Source of the DNA: a bacterium
Lineage (GTDB): Bacteria > Bdellovibrionota > Bacteriovoracia > Bacteriovoracales > Bacteriovoracaceae
Direction of reading: 5' to 3'
Length of the DNA: 64,000 bases
Assembly (NCBI GenBank): GCA_030425045.1
Contig: JAUHVL010000008.1
Location: 79,204-143,203 of the forward strand
A program made the translations under genes and the position numbers. Of the stretch, positions 1-8,495 are shown in pieces. The first letter of the stretch is position 1. The number at the start of each line of letters is the position of its first letter. Below the pieces are notes generated by a model that ran no database searches, was not told where the DNA came from, and saw only the letters and a list, made by a program, of their open reading frames with translations.

Positions 1-565
1 TTAACTCTTCACTACTTTCTTCATTTGTAGACATAGAGTCTTCTGGTTCTGGTTCTGAAGAAGGCTTCGTATCTTCCATCAATTCATCTGCAGAAATCCC
101 AAGATCAGCTAAAGACTCAAGCGCTGCTGCATTGAAAGCACTATCGTTTGTCGAGGCTTCACTTTCAACGGCTTTTTCTTCCTCTCTAACCGTGTCTTCA
201 CTAGCTGGAGAAGGAGTTTTATCACTCTTATAATTTTCTATGACTTCAATCATTTTATCTGAAGAGAGATGACCTTGATCAATTATCCACTGAGCAAGTC
301 CTTTTGACTCTTTGACTTGTTGATCTAAAACATCACCAATCTCATCATCAGTTAAGAGAGAGCTTTCTTTCAATACTTGCAGCAAGGATTTGTTTTTTTC
401 GTTTGCAAGGTCAAGAAGCTCAATCAACTTTTCGGTATTCAGTTTTTCATGTTTTTTTAAAATATCAAGAAGTGGTCTCTTATGGTTAAACTGATAGCTC
501 ATACCATCGAGTATCTTTTGATCATCTAAAATATTATTCTTTTTTAAATATAACAAAAATCCCAT
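1..565 (-). CDS. Partial chemotaxis-operon protein of unknown function, C-terminus beyond the window
   Basis: The frame is open from an ATG at 565-563 to the window edge: 188 codons with no stop. The TTA at 1-3 is in another frame. I do not recognise the family firmly. Residues 1-100 look like two or three helical repeats of about 40 residues, with patterns such as LLTDDEIGDVLDQQ. This resembles the small N-terminal domain of GspE/MshE-type ATPases (inference from pattern only). Residues from about 110 on are acidic, Ser/Glu-rich and probably disordered. The start lies one base after the cheB stop, so it is the next gene of the chemotaxis operon and probably has a signalling or motility role. 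Confidence 0.7.
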   Translation of the reverse strand, partial: MGFLLYLKKNNILDDQKILDGMSYQFNHKRPLLDILKKHEKLNTEKLIELLDLANEKNKSLLQVLKESSLLTDDEIGDVLDQQVKESKGLAQWIIDQGHLSSDKMIEVIENYKSDKTPSPASEDTVREEEKAVESEASTNDSAFNAAALESLADLGISADELMEDTKPSSEPEPEDSMSTNEESSEEL

Positions 566-566
566 A

Positions 567-1604
567 TTAAATTCTCTTAAAAACCTCATTTATCATTGTC
601 GCTAACTCCTCAAGACTTAAACATTCAACTGTTGGAATATTTTCTTTTACCGCACCGGGCATCCCCCAGATGACAGATGATTGCTCATTTTGAACAAAGA
701 TATAGTCACCTCTAAGGTTTAACTTCTTATTTGCTTCAGCCCCGTCATTCCCCATCCCCGTTAAAACCAGTGAAAGAATTTTATCATCATAGTTTTCGGC
801 GAGAGAATCGAGTAAAACATCTAATGAAGGTCTTACAAAACAAACTTTTTCTGATTGGTTAATTTTAATTTTTCCATTTTCATAGATCATATGAAAATCA
901 CCGGGAGCAATTAAACATTTTCCGACTTCCAGTTGATCTCCATTTTCCCCTTCTTTAAATTCAAGAACACTACTTGTATTTGTTAAATGCCCTGCTAACT
1001 TCTCTGTAAAAAAAGGAGGCATATGTTGTACAAGCAAAAGAGGTACTGAAGGTGTTTCTTTAACCATAGAAAAAAGCTTATTTAATGCTTCCGGTCCTCC
1101 TGTCGAGCTTCCAATGACAATAAGTTTAGGCTTTATGGTCATGTCTTTAACGATTGCTGGTACATTGACTGAACTCGCGACGCTTTCACCAGATTTTTTT
1201 CCGAGAAAAGATTTGACCTTTGGAATTAACGACTCTCGAATCATCTTTAGACTATTTTCAATACTTGCTGCACCACCAAGATCCTGCTTAGTGACAAAGT
1301 CATTAGCACCAAAAGAAAGCGCCAAAACCGTTTTTTCAGCCCCCTTACTACTAAAGCTTGAAAATACTAAGATAAAGACATCGCGATTAAATTTTCGTAT
1401 CTCTTTAATTGCAGTGATTCCATCCATTATTGGCATTTCTAAATCTAACGTAATTAAATCTGTGTCTGGATTTGTTTTCAAGTACTCTATACCAGCTTGG
1501 CCATTTCCAACCGAGTGGACTTTGGTAATCTGATCAGATTCCACTAAGGCCTGAGAAATGGCCATCCTAAATACGACAGAGTCATCAACAACTAATGCTT
1601 TCAT
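567..1604 (-). CDS. cheB: CheB: chemoreceptor glutamate methylesterase/deamidase
   Basis: This 345-residue protein has the full CheB architecture and the family's usual length. The N-terminal receiver domain (about 1-120) has the acidic pair D7/D8, phospho-acceptor D54 in LDLEMP and conserved K106. The C-terminal methylesterase domain (about 160-345) has nucleophile S168 in GSSTGG, H195 in QHMP and D288 in GMGNDG. Phosphorylation by CheA would activate demethylation of receptor glutamates for adaptation. Its ATG overlaps the stop of the upstream receptor gene by one base (TAATG), so the two are probably translationally coupled. No cheR lies in the window. Confidence 0.97.
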   Translation of the reverse strand: MKALVVDDSVVFRMAISQALVESDQITKVHSVGNGQAGIEYLKTNPDTDLITLDLEMPIMDGITAIKEIRKFNRDVFILVFSSFSSKGAEKTVLALSFGANDFVTKQDLGGAASIENSLKMIRESLIPKVKSFLGKKSGESVASSVNVPAIVKDMTIKPKLIVIGSSTGGPEALNKLFSMVKETPSVPLLLVQHMPPFFTEKLAGHLTNTSSVLEFKEGENGDQLEVGKCLIAPGDFHMIYENGKIKINQSEKVCFVRPSLDVLLDSLAENYDDKILSLVLTGMGNDGAEANKKLNLRGDYIFVQNEQSSVIWGMPGAVKENIPTVECLSLEELATMINEVFKRI

Positions 1605-3124
1605 TAAACTTCAATCTTCTTAACAAGCTCTCCAAGTGTTTCAGAAAGATTTGCTAATGACGTTGATGCCTCTTGAGACTCAATGGCACTTTTTCCCGTG
1701 TCCGCTGCTGCTTTAGAAACTTGTCCAATATTTTCGTTAATCTGTTTAATTCCCTCTGCTGACTCGATAACAACTCTCGAAACTTCACTAGTGGTGGCGG
1801 CTTGCTCCTCAACCGACGCAGCAATATTTCCGGCGTAACCATTGATCTTATTGATCGCATCAGAAATTTCAGCAATGGCATTAACAGCACCTTTACTATC
1901 TTCCTGAATCGCCTCAATTTTCATGGTGATATCTTCTGTCGCTTGAGCTGTTTGTTTTGCAAGTTCTTTTACTTCGTTTGCCACAACAGCAAATCCTTTC
2001 CCTGCCTCACCAGCTCTTGCTGCTTCAATGGTAGCGTTTAGAGCAAGAAGGTTGGTTTGTTGAGCAATAGAAGAAATCACCTTAATGACGTTTCCAATAT
2101 CAATACTCGATTCACCAAGCTTACCAATAATAGCATTTGTACTTTCTGCCATCTCCATTGCAGCATTTGAAATAGAGGATGATTCGTTTGTTGTTTTGGT
2201 AATCTCTTGGATTGCTGCCGACATTTCTTCCATATTTGTCGCCACAGTCTGAATACCGGCGTTGATCTCTTCACTGGCAGCACTTGCTGTATTTGACTGA
2301 GCAGATGTCTCTTCTGCACTTGAAGATAAACTACTTGAAACTTGAATAAGGTTTGACGATGCTGCATTTAGCTCTTTCACCGTATTTTGTAGACCATTAA
2401 CAAGTTCAAACTTCGCTGTTACCACATCCCACGTTACCATTGGCCCTAAGTATGTTCCATCATCACTGACAATGGGACTGATAAGAAGATCTAGTTTCTC
2501 CGGCCCTACCTGAATAATCGCTCGGTGCGGAAGATTGTTTGGATCTGAAATAATTTTCTTTTGTCTGTCTGGGTTCTTATGAAAAATATCCATTTGAGAC
2601 CCTTCAATTTCGTCAACACGACAAGGAAGAAACTGCTGAAGACCAGAGAGAACTTCTTTTGATTTATTGTTTAAATAGAGGATCTTTCCTTCAGGGTTAC
2701 AAAACATGATATTAACGGGTGACTTATCATTCATCTGCATGGCTTGGGCCATACTTTCTTCTAACTCAAGTTTCTTTGTTACGATATCCCATGTTACGAG
2801 AGGGCCTATATAGTTACCCTTATCATCTTTAACGGCACTAACAAGAAGATCCAGTTTTTCAGGGCCCACTTGAATTATTGCTTTGTGAGGAAGATTCTTT
2901 TCATTCGTAAATATTTTTCTTTATCGATCTGGATTTTTATGAAAAATATCTATCGATTTACCTACAAGATTTTCAACCTTATCTGGCAAATACTGTTCTA
3001 ATGTTTTTAATGTCTCCATTGACTTTTGATTCATATAAATCAAATTCCCATCGACATCAGCCATCATTATATTGACCGGTGAAAGTTCTACCATTTGCTT
3101 AGAAAAATCATTTTCGTTTGACAT
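1604..3124 (-). pseudogene. Cytosolic tandem-PAS methyl-accepting chemotaxis protein, interrupted by an in-frame TAA
   Basis: Reading from the ATG at 3124, the frame encodes 67 residues ending in DIFHKNPDR, meets TAA at 2923-2921, and continues in the same frame to 1604. Together this is about 505 residues. The sequence after the stop ([20 protein letters not shown]) aligns with the second PAS copy, where the same place reads DR-Q-KKI. One CAA-to-TAA change therefore explains the break, and there is no frameshift. Architecture: PAS 1 (about 1-110), PAS 2 (about 115-215), then an MCP signalling domain with the hairpin tip [16 protein letters not shown]. There is no transmembrane segment, so the receptor is soluble. 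A GTG at 2869 could start a shorter product lacking most of PAS 1. Alternatives are a sequencing error or readthrough. Confidence 0.85.
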
Positions 3125-3132
3125 AAAATCTC

Positions 3133-3600
3133 CTATTTCTTTATTTCAAAAACTTTGTTTAGATTTAAAAGTATTAAAAGTTTATCTTCTAGTTTAAAAA
3201 CACCATGAATATAATTTTTTATATTAGCTTCTAATGTAGGAGGGGTTTCAGAGAACCTGTCCATCTCTACCTCCATTACATCGAGAACCTCATCTACCAC
3301 TAATGAATAAAGACCATCGGAATGCTTTACGATAATATTCATATAATCTTCTTCATTATAATCATCTTCAATTTTTAAAAGTCGTCGCATATTAATTGCT
3401 GTGACGACTTGGCCTCTTAAGTTGATCAGTCCGTCAATATACTCGGGAGCGAGGGGAACAGATGTTTTCACCTGAGGTTTTACAACCTCTTGTACTTCTA
3501 AAACTGGTATTGCATAAAAATCTTTACCAATTCTAAAGCCACAAAGCTGTCTTGCCTTACTCTCAGCGAGGTTACGGTTTGGTTCTTGAACTTTTTCCAT
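3133..3600 (-). CDS. cheW: CheW chemotaxis coupling protein
   Basis: This 155-residue protein is a single CheW (SH3-like) domain. Its family-typical segments are FRIGKDFYAIPV, VQEVVKP, the PEYIDGLINLRG loop and LVVDEVLDV. It would bridge receptor signalling tips and the CheA regulatory domain in the array. It sits 12 bases after cheA and 8 bases before the chemoreceptor frame, inside one transcription unit. It has no extra domain and its length is normal. The assignment as a coupling protein is secure. Which receptors it serves cannot be read from the sequence. Confidence 0.95.
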   Translation of the reverse strand: MEKVQEPNRNLAESKARQLCGFRIGKDFYAIPVLEVQEVVKPQVKTSVPLAPEYIDGLINLRGQVVTAINMRRLLKIEDDYNEEDYMNIIVKHSDGLYSLVVDEVLDVMEVEMDRFSETPPTLEANIKNYIHGVFKLEDKLLILLNLNKVFEIKK

Positions 3601-3612
3601 AAATATTTCCTC

Positions 3613-6243
3613 TTAAATCAAATCAGATACAAGCTCTAAAAACTTCTTCTGATCAAATTTTTTCATTCGTCCACTAAATGAAGATGTATCCTCTTCTTTT
3701 GTTAAGGTGGAGACTGCCAAGATTGGTAAATTCTCACCATTATCTAGTTCTCTCACCTTGTCCGCTAAAATATTTCCGTTCATCTTTGGCATCTGTATAT
3801 CTGTAACTAAAAAGTCGTACTGGGCCAAATTAGTTTTAACATCGTCATAGGCATCGGCTCCATCTTTAAACATAGTGACCTGAGCACCACAACTGACTAA
3901 TAAGTCTGTAATAATTTTTCGATAGAATGATGAGTCATCAACGACTAGAAATTTCTTACCGGTAAAGTCAAAACTGCTTTGATTTTTTTCATTTTTATTT
4001 AAAAAGCTATAAAGTTTGTGAATATCGAGAACACTTATAAGCTTTTCATTGGCAAAAATCGTTCCCATGATACCTTCTCGATCACTATTTTTATCATCAA
4101 CAACATCATTTAAATTAGCAATATCAAGAATATTATCGACAACCAGTCCAACATTTCGCGTACCAATATCGACAACGATAATAAATACCTTATGATCACT
4201 CTTTTCCTCACTCTTTAATCGGTCGAGTACTCCAGATTCATTTAATGATAGTGATTTTTCGATATTAAGAAGTGGCATGGCCTGATCACGATACTTAATT
4301 AGTGCTTGATCTCCACTCCACACAATTTTATTTAGTTCAAAATCCTCAAGGCGATTTACTAAACAAAGAGGAACTCCATAAAGTCGATTATCTCCCAGCT
4401 GACAAAGAAGTAATTCGAAAGCTTCCTCTTTAAACTCACCACTCTCTTTATCGGAAATATCATCGATATCAGATTTGTCATGTTGTGTATTAAACATATT
4501 ATAAAAGCCAAAAGCATCAATGATAAGAGCAACTCTTCCGTCACCCATTAAAGTCGCTCCAGCAAAAATATTATCTGTTTTAATTCCACTACTCAGAGGC
4601 TTCACAACAATTTCTTGAGTATCACGAACGTTATCTACTACCAGCCCGTAAATACTGCCCTCAGCTTTTAAAAAGACAATATTGATAAACGACGGTGCTT
4701 CTTCAGAGTCTTTAATCTTTAACGATTTATTAAGATAAAAAATAGGAATAAGCTCTCCTCTCAATCGATAGAAATCATTCCCATGTATTTTTTCTATTTT
4801 ATGACCATCTTCTCTACTCAATAAAACTAGCTCAACTAGGTTTTTTTGAGGCAATGCAAATGTTTCATCACCTCCATTAACGATAAGTGCTGGAACGATC
4901 GCCAAGGTTAAAGGAATTTTTAATCGAAACGTACTTCCCTGACCTTCAACAGAGAGAACTTCAACTTTACCACTGACTTTTTCAATATTCGACTTCACCA
5001 CATCCATCCCGACACCTCGGCCAGAAATATTGGTAACCGTTTCAGCAGTAGAAAACCCTGGAGCAAAAATAAGGTTGTAAACTTTTGAATCACTCATTTT
5101 TTCTGAGTCTTCTTCGTTTACAATTCCTTTAGATATCGCTTTTTTAAGAATTTTTTCTCTTGAAAGACCATTGCCATCATCAATAATATCGATATTGACC
5201 TGACCGCCTTCATGATAAGCCTTAATGACAAGTTTTCCACTTTCAGGCTTTCCTTTTCTTAAACGCTCTTCGGGAAACTCAATACCATGATCAGCAGCAT
5301 TTCGGATTAAATGGGTCATTGGATCTTTTATGACCTCTAGTAGAGATTTATCTAACTCCGTCTCTCCACCTAAAATCTCTAGAGCAATTTTCTTTTTCTG
5401 ATTTTTTGCGAGGTCTCTTACAATTCTTTCAAATTTACTAAAGACACTACCTACAGGCTGCATCCGCGTCGTCATGATATCTGTTTGTAACTCTGTAGTT
5501 ATGACATTGAGTTGATGGCCAAGTCGAGTAAGCTCAGAATCATCTGCTAACTGGGTATACTGAAGAATCTGGTTTCGGTTAAGAACCAGCTCACCGACAA
5601 CATTCATTATTTTATCTAAGAGAGATACGTTTACACGAATAGTTGAGTCCACGGCAGCTGACGTTTGAGACATTGTGTTGACATCATCACTCGTTTTTAT
5701 TTCTTCTTTTTTAACAACCTCAACTGTAGATTCTTTTACCACTTCGGGCTTAGCCTCAACCACCTCTTCTTTAAAATGATTATCTTTACTCACTTCAAAT
5801 TGAAGAAGTGACGCTTCATTATTTTCATCTTCGTTTAAGGTTATGGGCTCATCAACTTTGGTATCGATATTATTAATTTTATTAATAAGATCGCTAAAGT
5901 CGTTTTCGGGTTCTTTATTTGTTTTCTCTATTTCTTTTAAAATTGTCAGACAATTGTCAAAACTTTCTAACAGGACATCTGTCATTGAACTATTAATTGT
6001 CAGTTCACCTTCTTGAAGTTTATTTAAGCAGTCTTCTGTCAGGTGAGTTATCTTTTCTAGTGTAGAGTAACCAAGAAAACTTGCGGAGCCTTTAAGAGTA
6101 TGAACTTTACGGTATATTCCATTTAAAAGCTCACTGTCATCTGGGCTTTTTTCATATCTTGTCAGCTCTTCACTAATACTTGAAAGGTTTTCAAATGATT
6201 CAATTAGAAACTCTTCAAGTATTTTTTGATTTAAGTCATTCAT
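3613..6243 (-). CDS. cheA: CheA hybrid histidine kinase with two CheW-like domains and a C-terminal receiver
   Basis: The protein is 876 residues, longer than a standard CheA. Domains in order: HPt (1-120, phospho-accepting H48 in HTLKGSA); an acidic linker in place of a clear P2 domain (about 120-200); dimerisation region; HATPase with N box LIRNAADHGIEFPEERL, DDGNGL and SGRGVGMDVV; a CheW-like P5 domain followed by a second CheW-like module (about 590-740, containing VVDIGTRNVGLVVDNIL); and a receiver domain from about 760 with acceptor Asp in VTDIQMP. Its ATG overlaps the upstream HD-domain gene by 4 bases. The receiver could act as a phosphate sink or in feedback. That is inference. Confidence 0.96.
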   Translation of the reverse strand: MNDLNQKILEEFLIESFENLSSISEELTRYEKSPDDSELLNGIYRKVHTLKGSASFLGYSTLEKITHLTEDCLNKLQEGELTINSSMTDVLLESFDNCLTILKEIEKTNKEPENDFSDLINKINNIDTKVDEPITLNEDENNEASLLQFEVSKDNHFKEEVVEAKPEVVKESTVEVVKKEEIKTSDDVNTMSQTSAAVDSTIRVNVSLLDKIMNVVGELVLNRNQILQYTQLADDSELTRLGHQLNVITTELQTDIMTTRMQPVGSVFSKFERIVRDLAKNQKKKIALEILGGETELDKSLLEVIKDPMTHLIRNAADHGIEFPEERLRKGKPESGKLVIKAYHEGGQVNIDIIDDGNGLSREKILKKAISKGIVNEEDSEKMSDSKVYNLIFAPGFSTAETVTNISGRGVGMDVVKSNIEKVSGKVEVLSVEGQGSTFRLKIPLTLAIVPALIVNGGDETFALPQKNLVELVLLSREDGHKIEKIHGNDFYRLRGELIPIFYLNKSLKIKDSEEAPSFINIVFLKAEGSIYGLVVDNVRDTQEIVVKPLSSGIKTDNIFAGATLMGDGRVALIIDAFGFYNMFNTQHDKSDIDDISDKESGEFKEEAFELLLCQLGDNRLYGVPLCLVNRLEDFELNKIVWSGDQALIKYRDQAMPLLNIEKSLSLNESGVLDRLKSEEKSDHKVFIIVVDIGTRNVGLVVDNILDIANLNDVVDDKNSDREGIMGTIFANEKLISVLDIHKLYSFLNKNEKNQSSFDFTGKKFLVVDDSSFYRKIITDLLVSCGAQVTMFKDGADAYDDVKTNLAQYDFLVTDIQMPKMNGNILADKVRELDNGENLPILAVSTLTKEEDTSSFSGRMKKFDQKKFLELVSDLI

Positions 6244-7565
6244 GCCACACCAACTTTTAAGGCTTTTCTCATTTCTGTATCAAACACTTTAGCGATAGAA
6301 CGAAAAGTTCCTTTACCAAAAGTCTCAGCTACCTCATCTAAAATTTCAGATATTTTTTCTACTTTAAACATTGATTGATAAAGTTTAATTACAAAGTAAT
6401 GAACCATTAAAAAAATACATGATTGATGGTTCAACCTTCCAAACGCCACATCTTTTTCTTCTTCGTTAAAAAGATCAAAATAGTGATGAAGTTTTATCAT
6501 TTTAATTATATCCACATGGAGACGATCACTTTCCATGAGTTTATTTGCAATGTTTGAGGAATGAAGTTTTATTTCTTGTTTAATTTCTTCGGGAAGATCT
6601 TCATCGTTAAGGCTCAATTCAAAATGAGCATACTCAGGACGAGAATATCCAAGATCATGCAACATCGCCGCAACACCAAATCGTCCGAGTTGATCATCAC
6701 TGCCCCAATCTAACTTACGAACAATGGAAAAACACAGAATCGAAATTAAATAGCTATGCTTAAAAAGAAATGTTCCCGAAAGAGAGTTAAACTCATCTAT
6801 CAAACTTTTTACTTTTGGATCGTCTAACGTTTGCCCAAACTTATTCATTGTCTCTTCCATTTGGTGAAAAACGATTTCATCAACGCCAAGGTCTCTGGCC
6901 ATTTCATAAACGATGTTAATTTGCTTTTCAAACTGTGAAGCGGGCTCTTTTTCGAACTTCTCGAAATCAAATACTTTAGTCAGTTTACTACTATCAATTT
7001 TATAATAATCATCTGTTAAAAAGAGATACTCAGAGACTCCCTTTTCAGAGTACTTAGAAAACCTCTCATCAATAGGCTCACCTTGTTTAAATACTTTGAC
7101 TGTTTTTTCAGCACTTATTTTTAAATAAAGATCGCATGGGAATTTCTTCTTCGCTTTTATTTTTTCTGCATCAATCGATAGAAATCTTCTTTCCTGTTCT
7201 TCTACTTCTGGAGGATTCAAATTAACAATGGCACTAATAATGTCTATGATTATTCTATTTGGTTTAACAACTTTAACATAATCGACTTTGTTAATTTTAT
7301 CTTCTGTTAGAACTTGATAACGGAAGGTGAAATCACTTATAAGAAGTTTCTTTTCAGAAAGCTCTTTTTCGACCTCTTCACTTTTTCCAATGATGATAAG
7401 GGCCGACTTTTTACTGATGAGTGTTGGTATTTCATCACTCATAAGATTAACTAATGAATAATGAGAGAGATACTGTTTAGCTAGCTTCTCAATTTTGAAG
7501 AACACATCTCGTGACTCACTGGTGTCATCTGTTCTATAAAAAATGTAATTTTTTACTACACTCAT
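6240..7565 (-). CDS. HD-domain protein in the chemotaxis operon
   Basis: This 441-residue protein is encoded between the HPt gene and cheA, abutting the first (adjacent bases) and overlapping the second by 4 bases. Residues 1-230 match no family I know. Residues about 265-430 form an HD phosphohydrolase-type domain: a histidine in FKHSYLIS, the HD pair in AAMLHDLGYSRPEYAH, a later LHSS histidine and an HH pair in IKLHHYFD. The GYP motif of HD-GYP c-di-GMP phosphodiesterases is absent. The domain may be an HDOD-like scaffold or a nucleotide hydrolase. Operon position indicates a chemotaxis or motility role. Substrate is unknown. Confidence 0.85.
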   Translation of the reverse strand: MSVVKNYIFYRTDDTSESRDVFFKIEKLAKQYLSHYSLVNLMSDEIPTLISKKSALIIIGKSEEVEKELSEKKLLISDFTFRYQVLTEDKINKVDYVKVVKPNRIIIDIISAIVNLNPPEVEEQERRFLSIDAEKIKAKKKFPCDLYLKISAEKTVKVFKQGEPIDERFSKYSEKGVSEYLFLTDDYYKIDSSKLTKVFDFEKFEKEPASQFEKQINIVYEMARDLGVDEIVFHQMEETMNKFGQTLDDPKVKSLIDEFNSLSGTFLFKHSYLISILCFSIVRKLDWGSDDQLGRFGVAAMLHDLGYSRPEYAHFELSLNDEDLPEEIKQEIKLHSSNIANKLMESDRLHVDIIKMIKLHHYFDLFNEEEKDVAFGRLNHQSCIFLMVHYFVIKLYQSMFKVEKISEILDEVAETFGKGTFRSIAKVFDTEMRKALKVGVA

Positions 7566-8090
7566 CTATTTCGACTTTAATCTTTCTAATGTTATGCCAA
7601 TTTCTGTTATTTCTTTTTTTATGGTATCTCTTACTAAGTCTTTATTTTTTTCTTTCAAATAAATATCGAGATCAACGTATTGATACATTAACAAGTGGTA
7701 TGCTTTATCAAGTAACAACATTGCTTCTTTTATTTTTTCATCATCTGAAGAATCACCTTTGATATCATCTTCTAAATAATTAAATTTTTCGGTTTCACCA
7801 CTAAGGAGTAGCCTGCTGTGATCAACCGATGACAAAAAATAATCAATACACTCTTTAAGTTTTTTTCGATTTTCTTTTAACTCTTGGAATTTATCTTCAG
7901 TACGATGAATATGCTCTTGAACTTCATCAAAACCCATCATTCCAGAAGCACCTTTTAGCGAATGGAGTGCACGATAAACACGATTGTAAGCGTCCTCACT
8001 TTCACAATCACTCTCTAGTTCTAGAAGTCCCTCTTCAATATCATCAAGAAGTTCCTTCGCTTCAATATTAAATTCATCAGCAAAATTCAT
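7566..8090 (-). CDS. Stand-alone HPt phosphotransfer protein
   Basis: This 174-residue protein has an N-terminal HPt domain (about 1-110) with phospho-accepting H43 in HSLKGASGMMGF, the same signature as the CheA P1 domain. No kinase catalytic domain follows. The rest is helical and Lys/Glu-rich. It is the first gene of the chemotaxis unit and ends directly at the start of the HD-domain gene. It could accept phosphate from CheA or another kinase and relay it to a receiver such as the one on CheA. A candidate promoter lies just upstream at 8126-8154. Confidence 0.9.
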   Translation of the reverse strand: MNFADEFNIEAKELLDDIEEGLLELESDCESEDAYNRVYRALHSLKGASGMMGFDEVQEHIHRTEDKFQELKENRKKLKECIDYFLSSVDHSRLLLSGETEKFNYLEDDIKGDSSDDEKIKEAMLLLDKAYHLLMYQYVDLDIYLKEKNKDLVRDTIKKEITEIGITLERLKSK

Positions 8091-8125
8091 ATAATCCTAG
8101 TTCTTTTGTTTACTCTAAGTATTTT

Positions 8126-8154
8126 ATTTTAAGAGAATTCTAAGACAGACTCAA
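8126..8154 (-). promoter_or_regulatory. Candidate sigma-70-type promoter of the chemotaxis operon
   Basis: On the minus strand TTGAGT (8154-8149) is followed, after exactly 17 bases, by TAAAAT (8131-8126), in the only gap (8091-8198) upstream of the HPt gene. Start of transcription would fall near 8119, about 30 bases before the ATG. In such AT-rich DNA this match could be chance. Confidence 0.4.
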
Positions 8155-8198
8155 TGGGTGAATTTATTCAGTAATCTACTAATATTCACAGACTTTTT

Positions 8199-8495
8199 TT
8201 ATTTTGACGTTAAGTGATTTTCTAGGTCTTTTAATATGGTTTCGAAATCATTTTTATCAAGTTTGAGATACCATTTACCACTTGGGTATAACACGGCCGC
8301 CACTCCCCTAGAGCATTTGCCCAAACAACCCGATGAATTAATTCGTACTCTTTTCCCCCATCTTTCTCGACAGACTTCTTTTAACTCTTTTTTAAATTGA
8401 GAAGCATTTAAATTTAGATTTTTACCACAAGAGGGCTTTTCTGAATCTTTTTCATGATGACAGATAAATAAATGGGCGATGGGATGATCAGACAT
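8199..8495 (-). CDS. Thioredoxin-like [2Fe-2S] ferredoxin domain protein
   Basis: This 98-residue protein has the four-cysteine pattern of thioredoxin-like [2Fe-2S] ferredoxins: C12, C23, C57 and C61 (C-x10-C-x33-C-x3-C), with SSGCLGKCSRG around the last pair and a YPSGKWY strand after it. It should bind one [2Fe-2S] cluster and act in electron transfer in the cytoplasm. No partner oxidoreductase is encoded nearby. Its start overlaps the end of the upstream PilZ/FliG-C gene by 8 bases, so the two are co-transcribed, though a functional link is not obvious. Confidence 0.88.
   Translation of the reverse strand: MSDHPIAHLFICHHEKDSEKPSCGKNLNLNASQFKKELKEVCRERWGKRVRINSSGCLGKCSRGVAAVLYPSGKWYLKLDKNDFETILKDLENHLTSK

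Noticed and set aside
1114..1533. Long plus-strand open frame opposite cheB
   Set aside because: It lies wholly inside cheB on the opposite strand, has no ribosome site and no recognisable domain. The same reasoning excludes the other nested frames.
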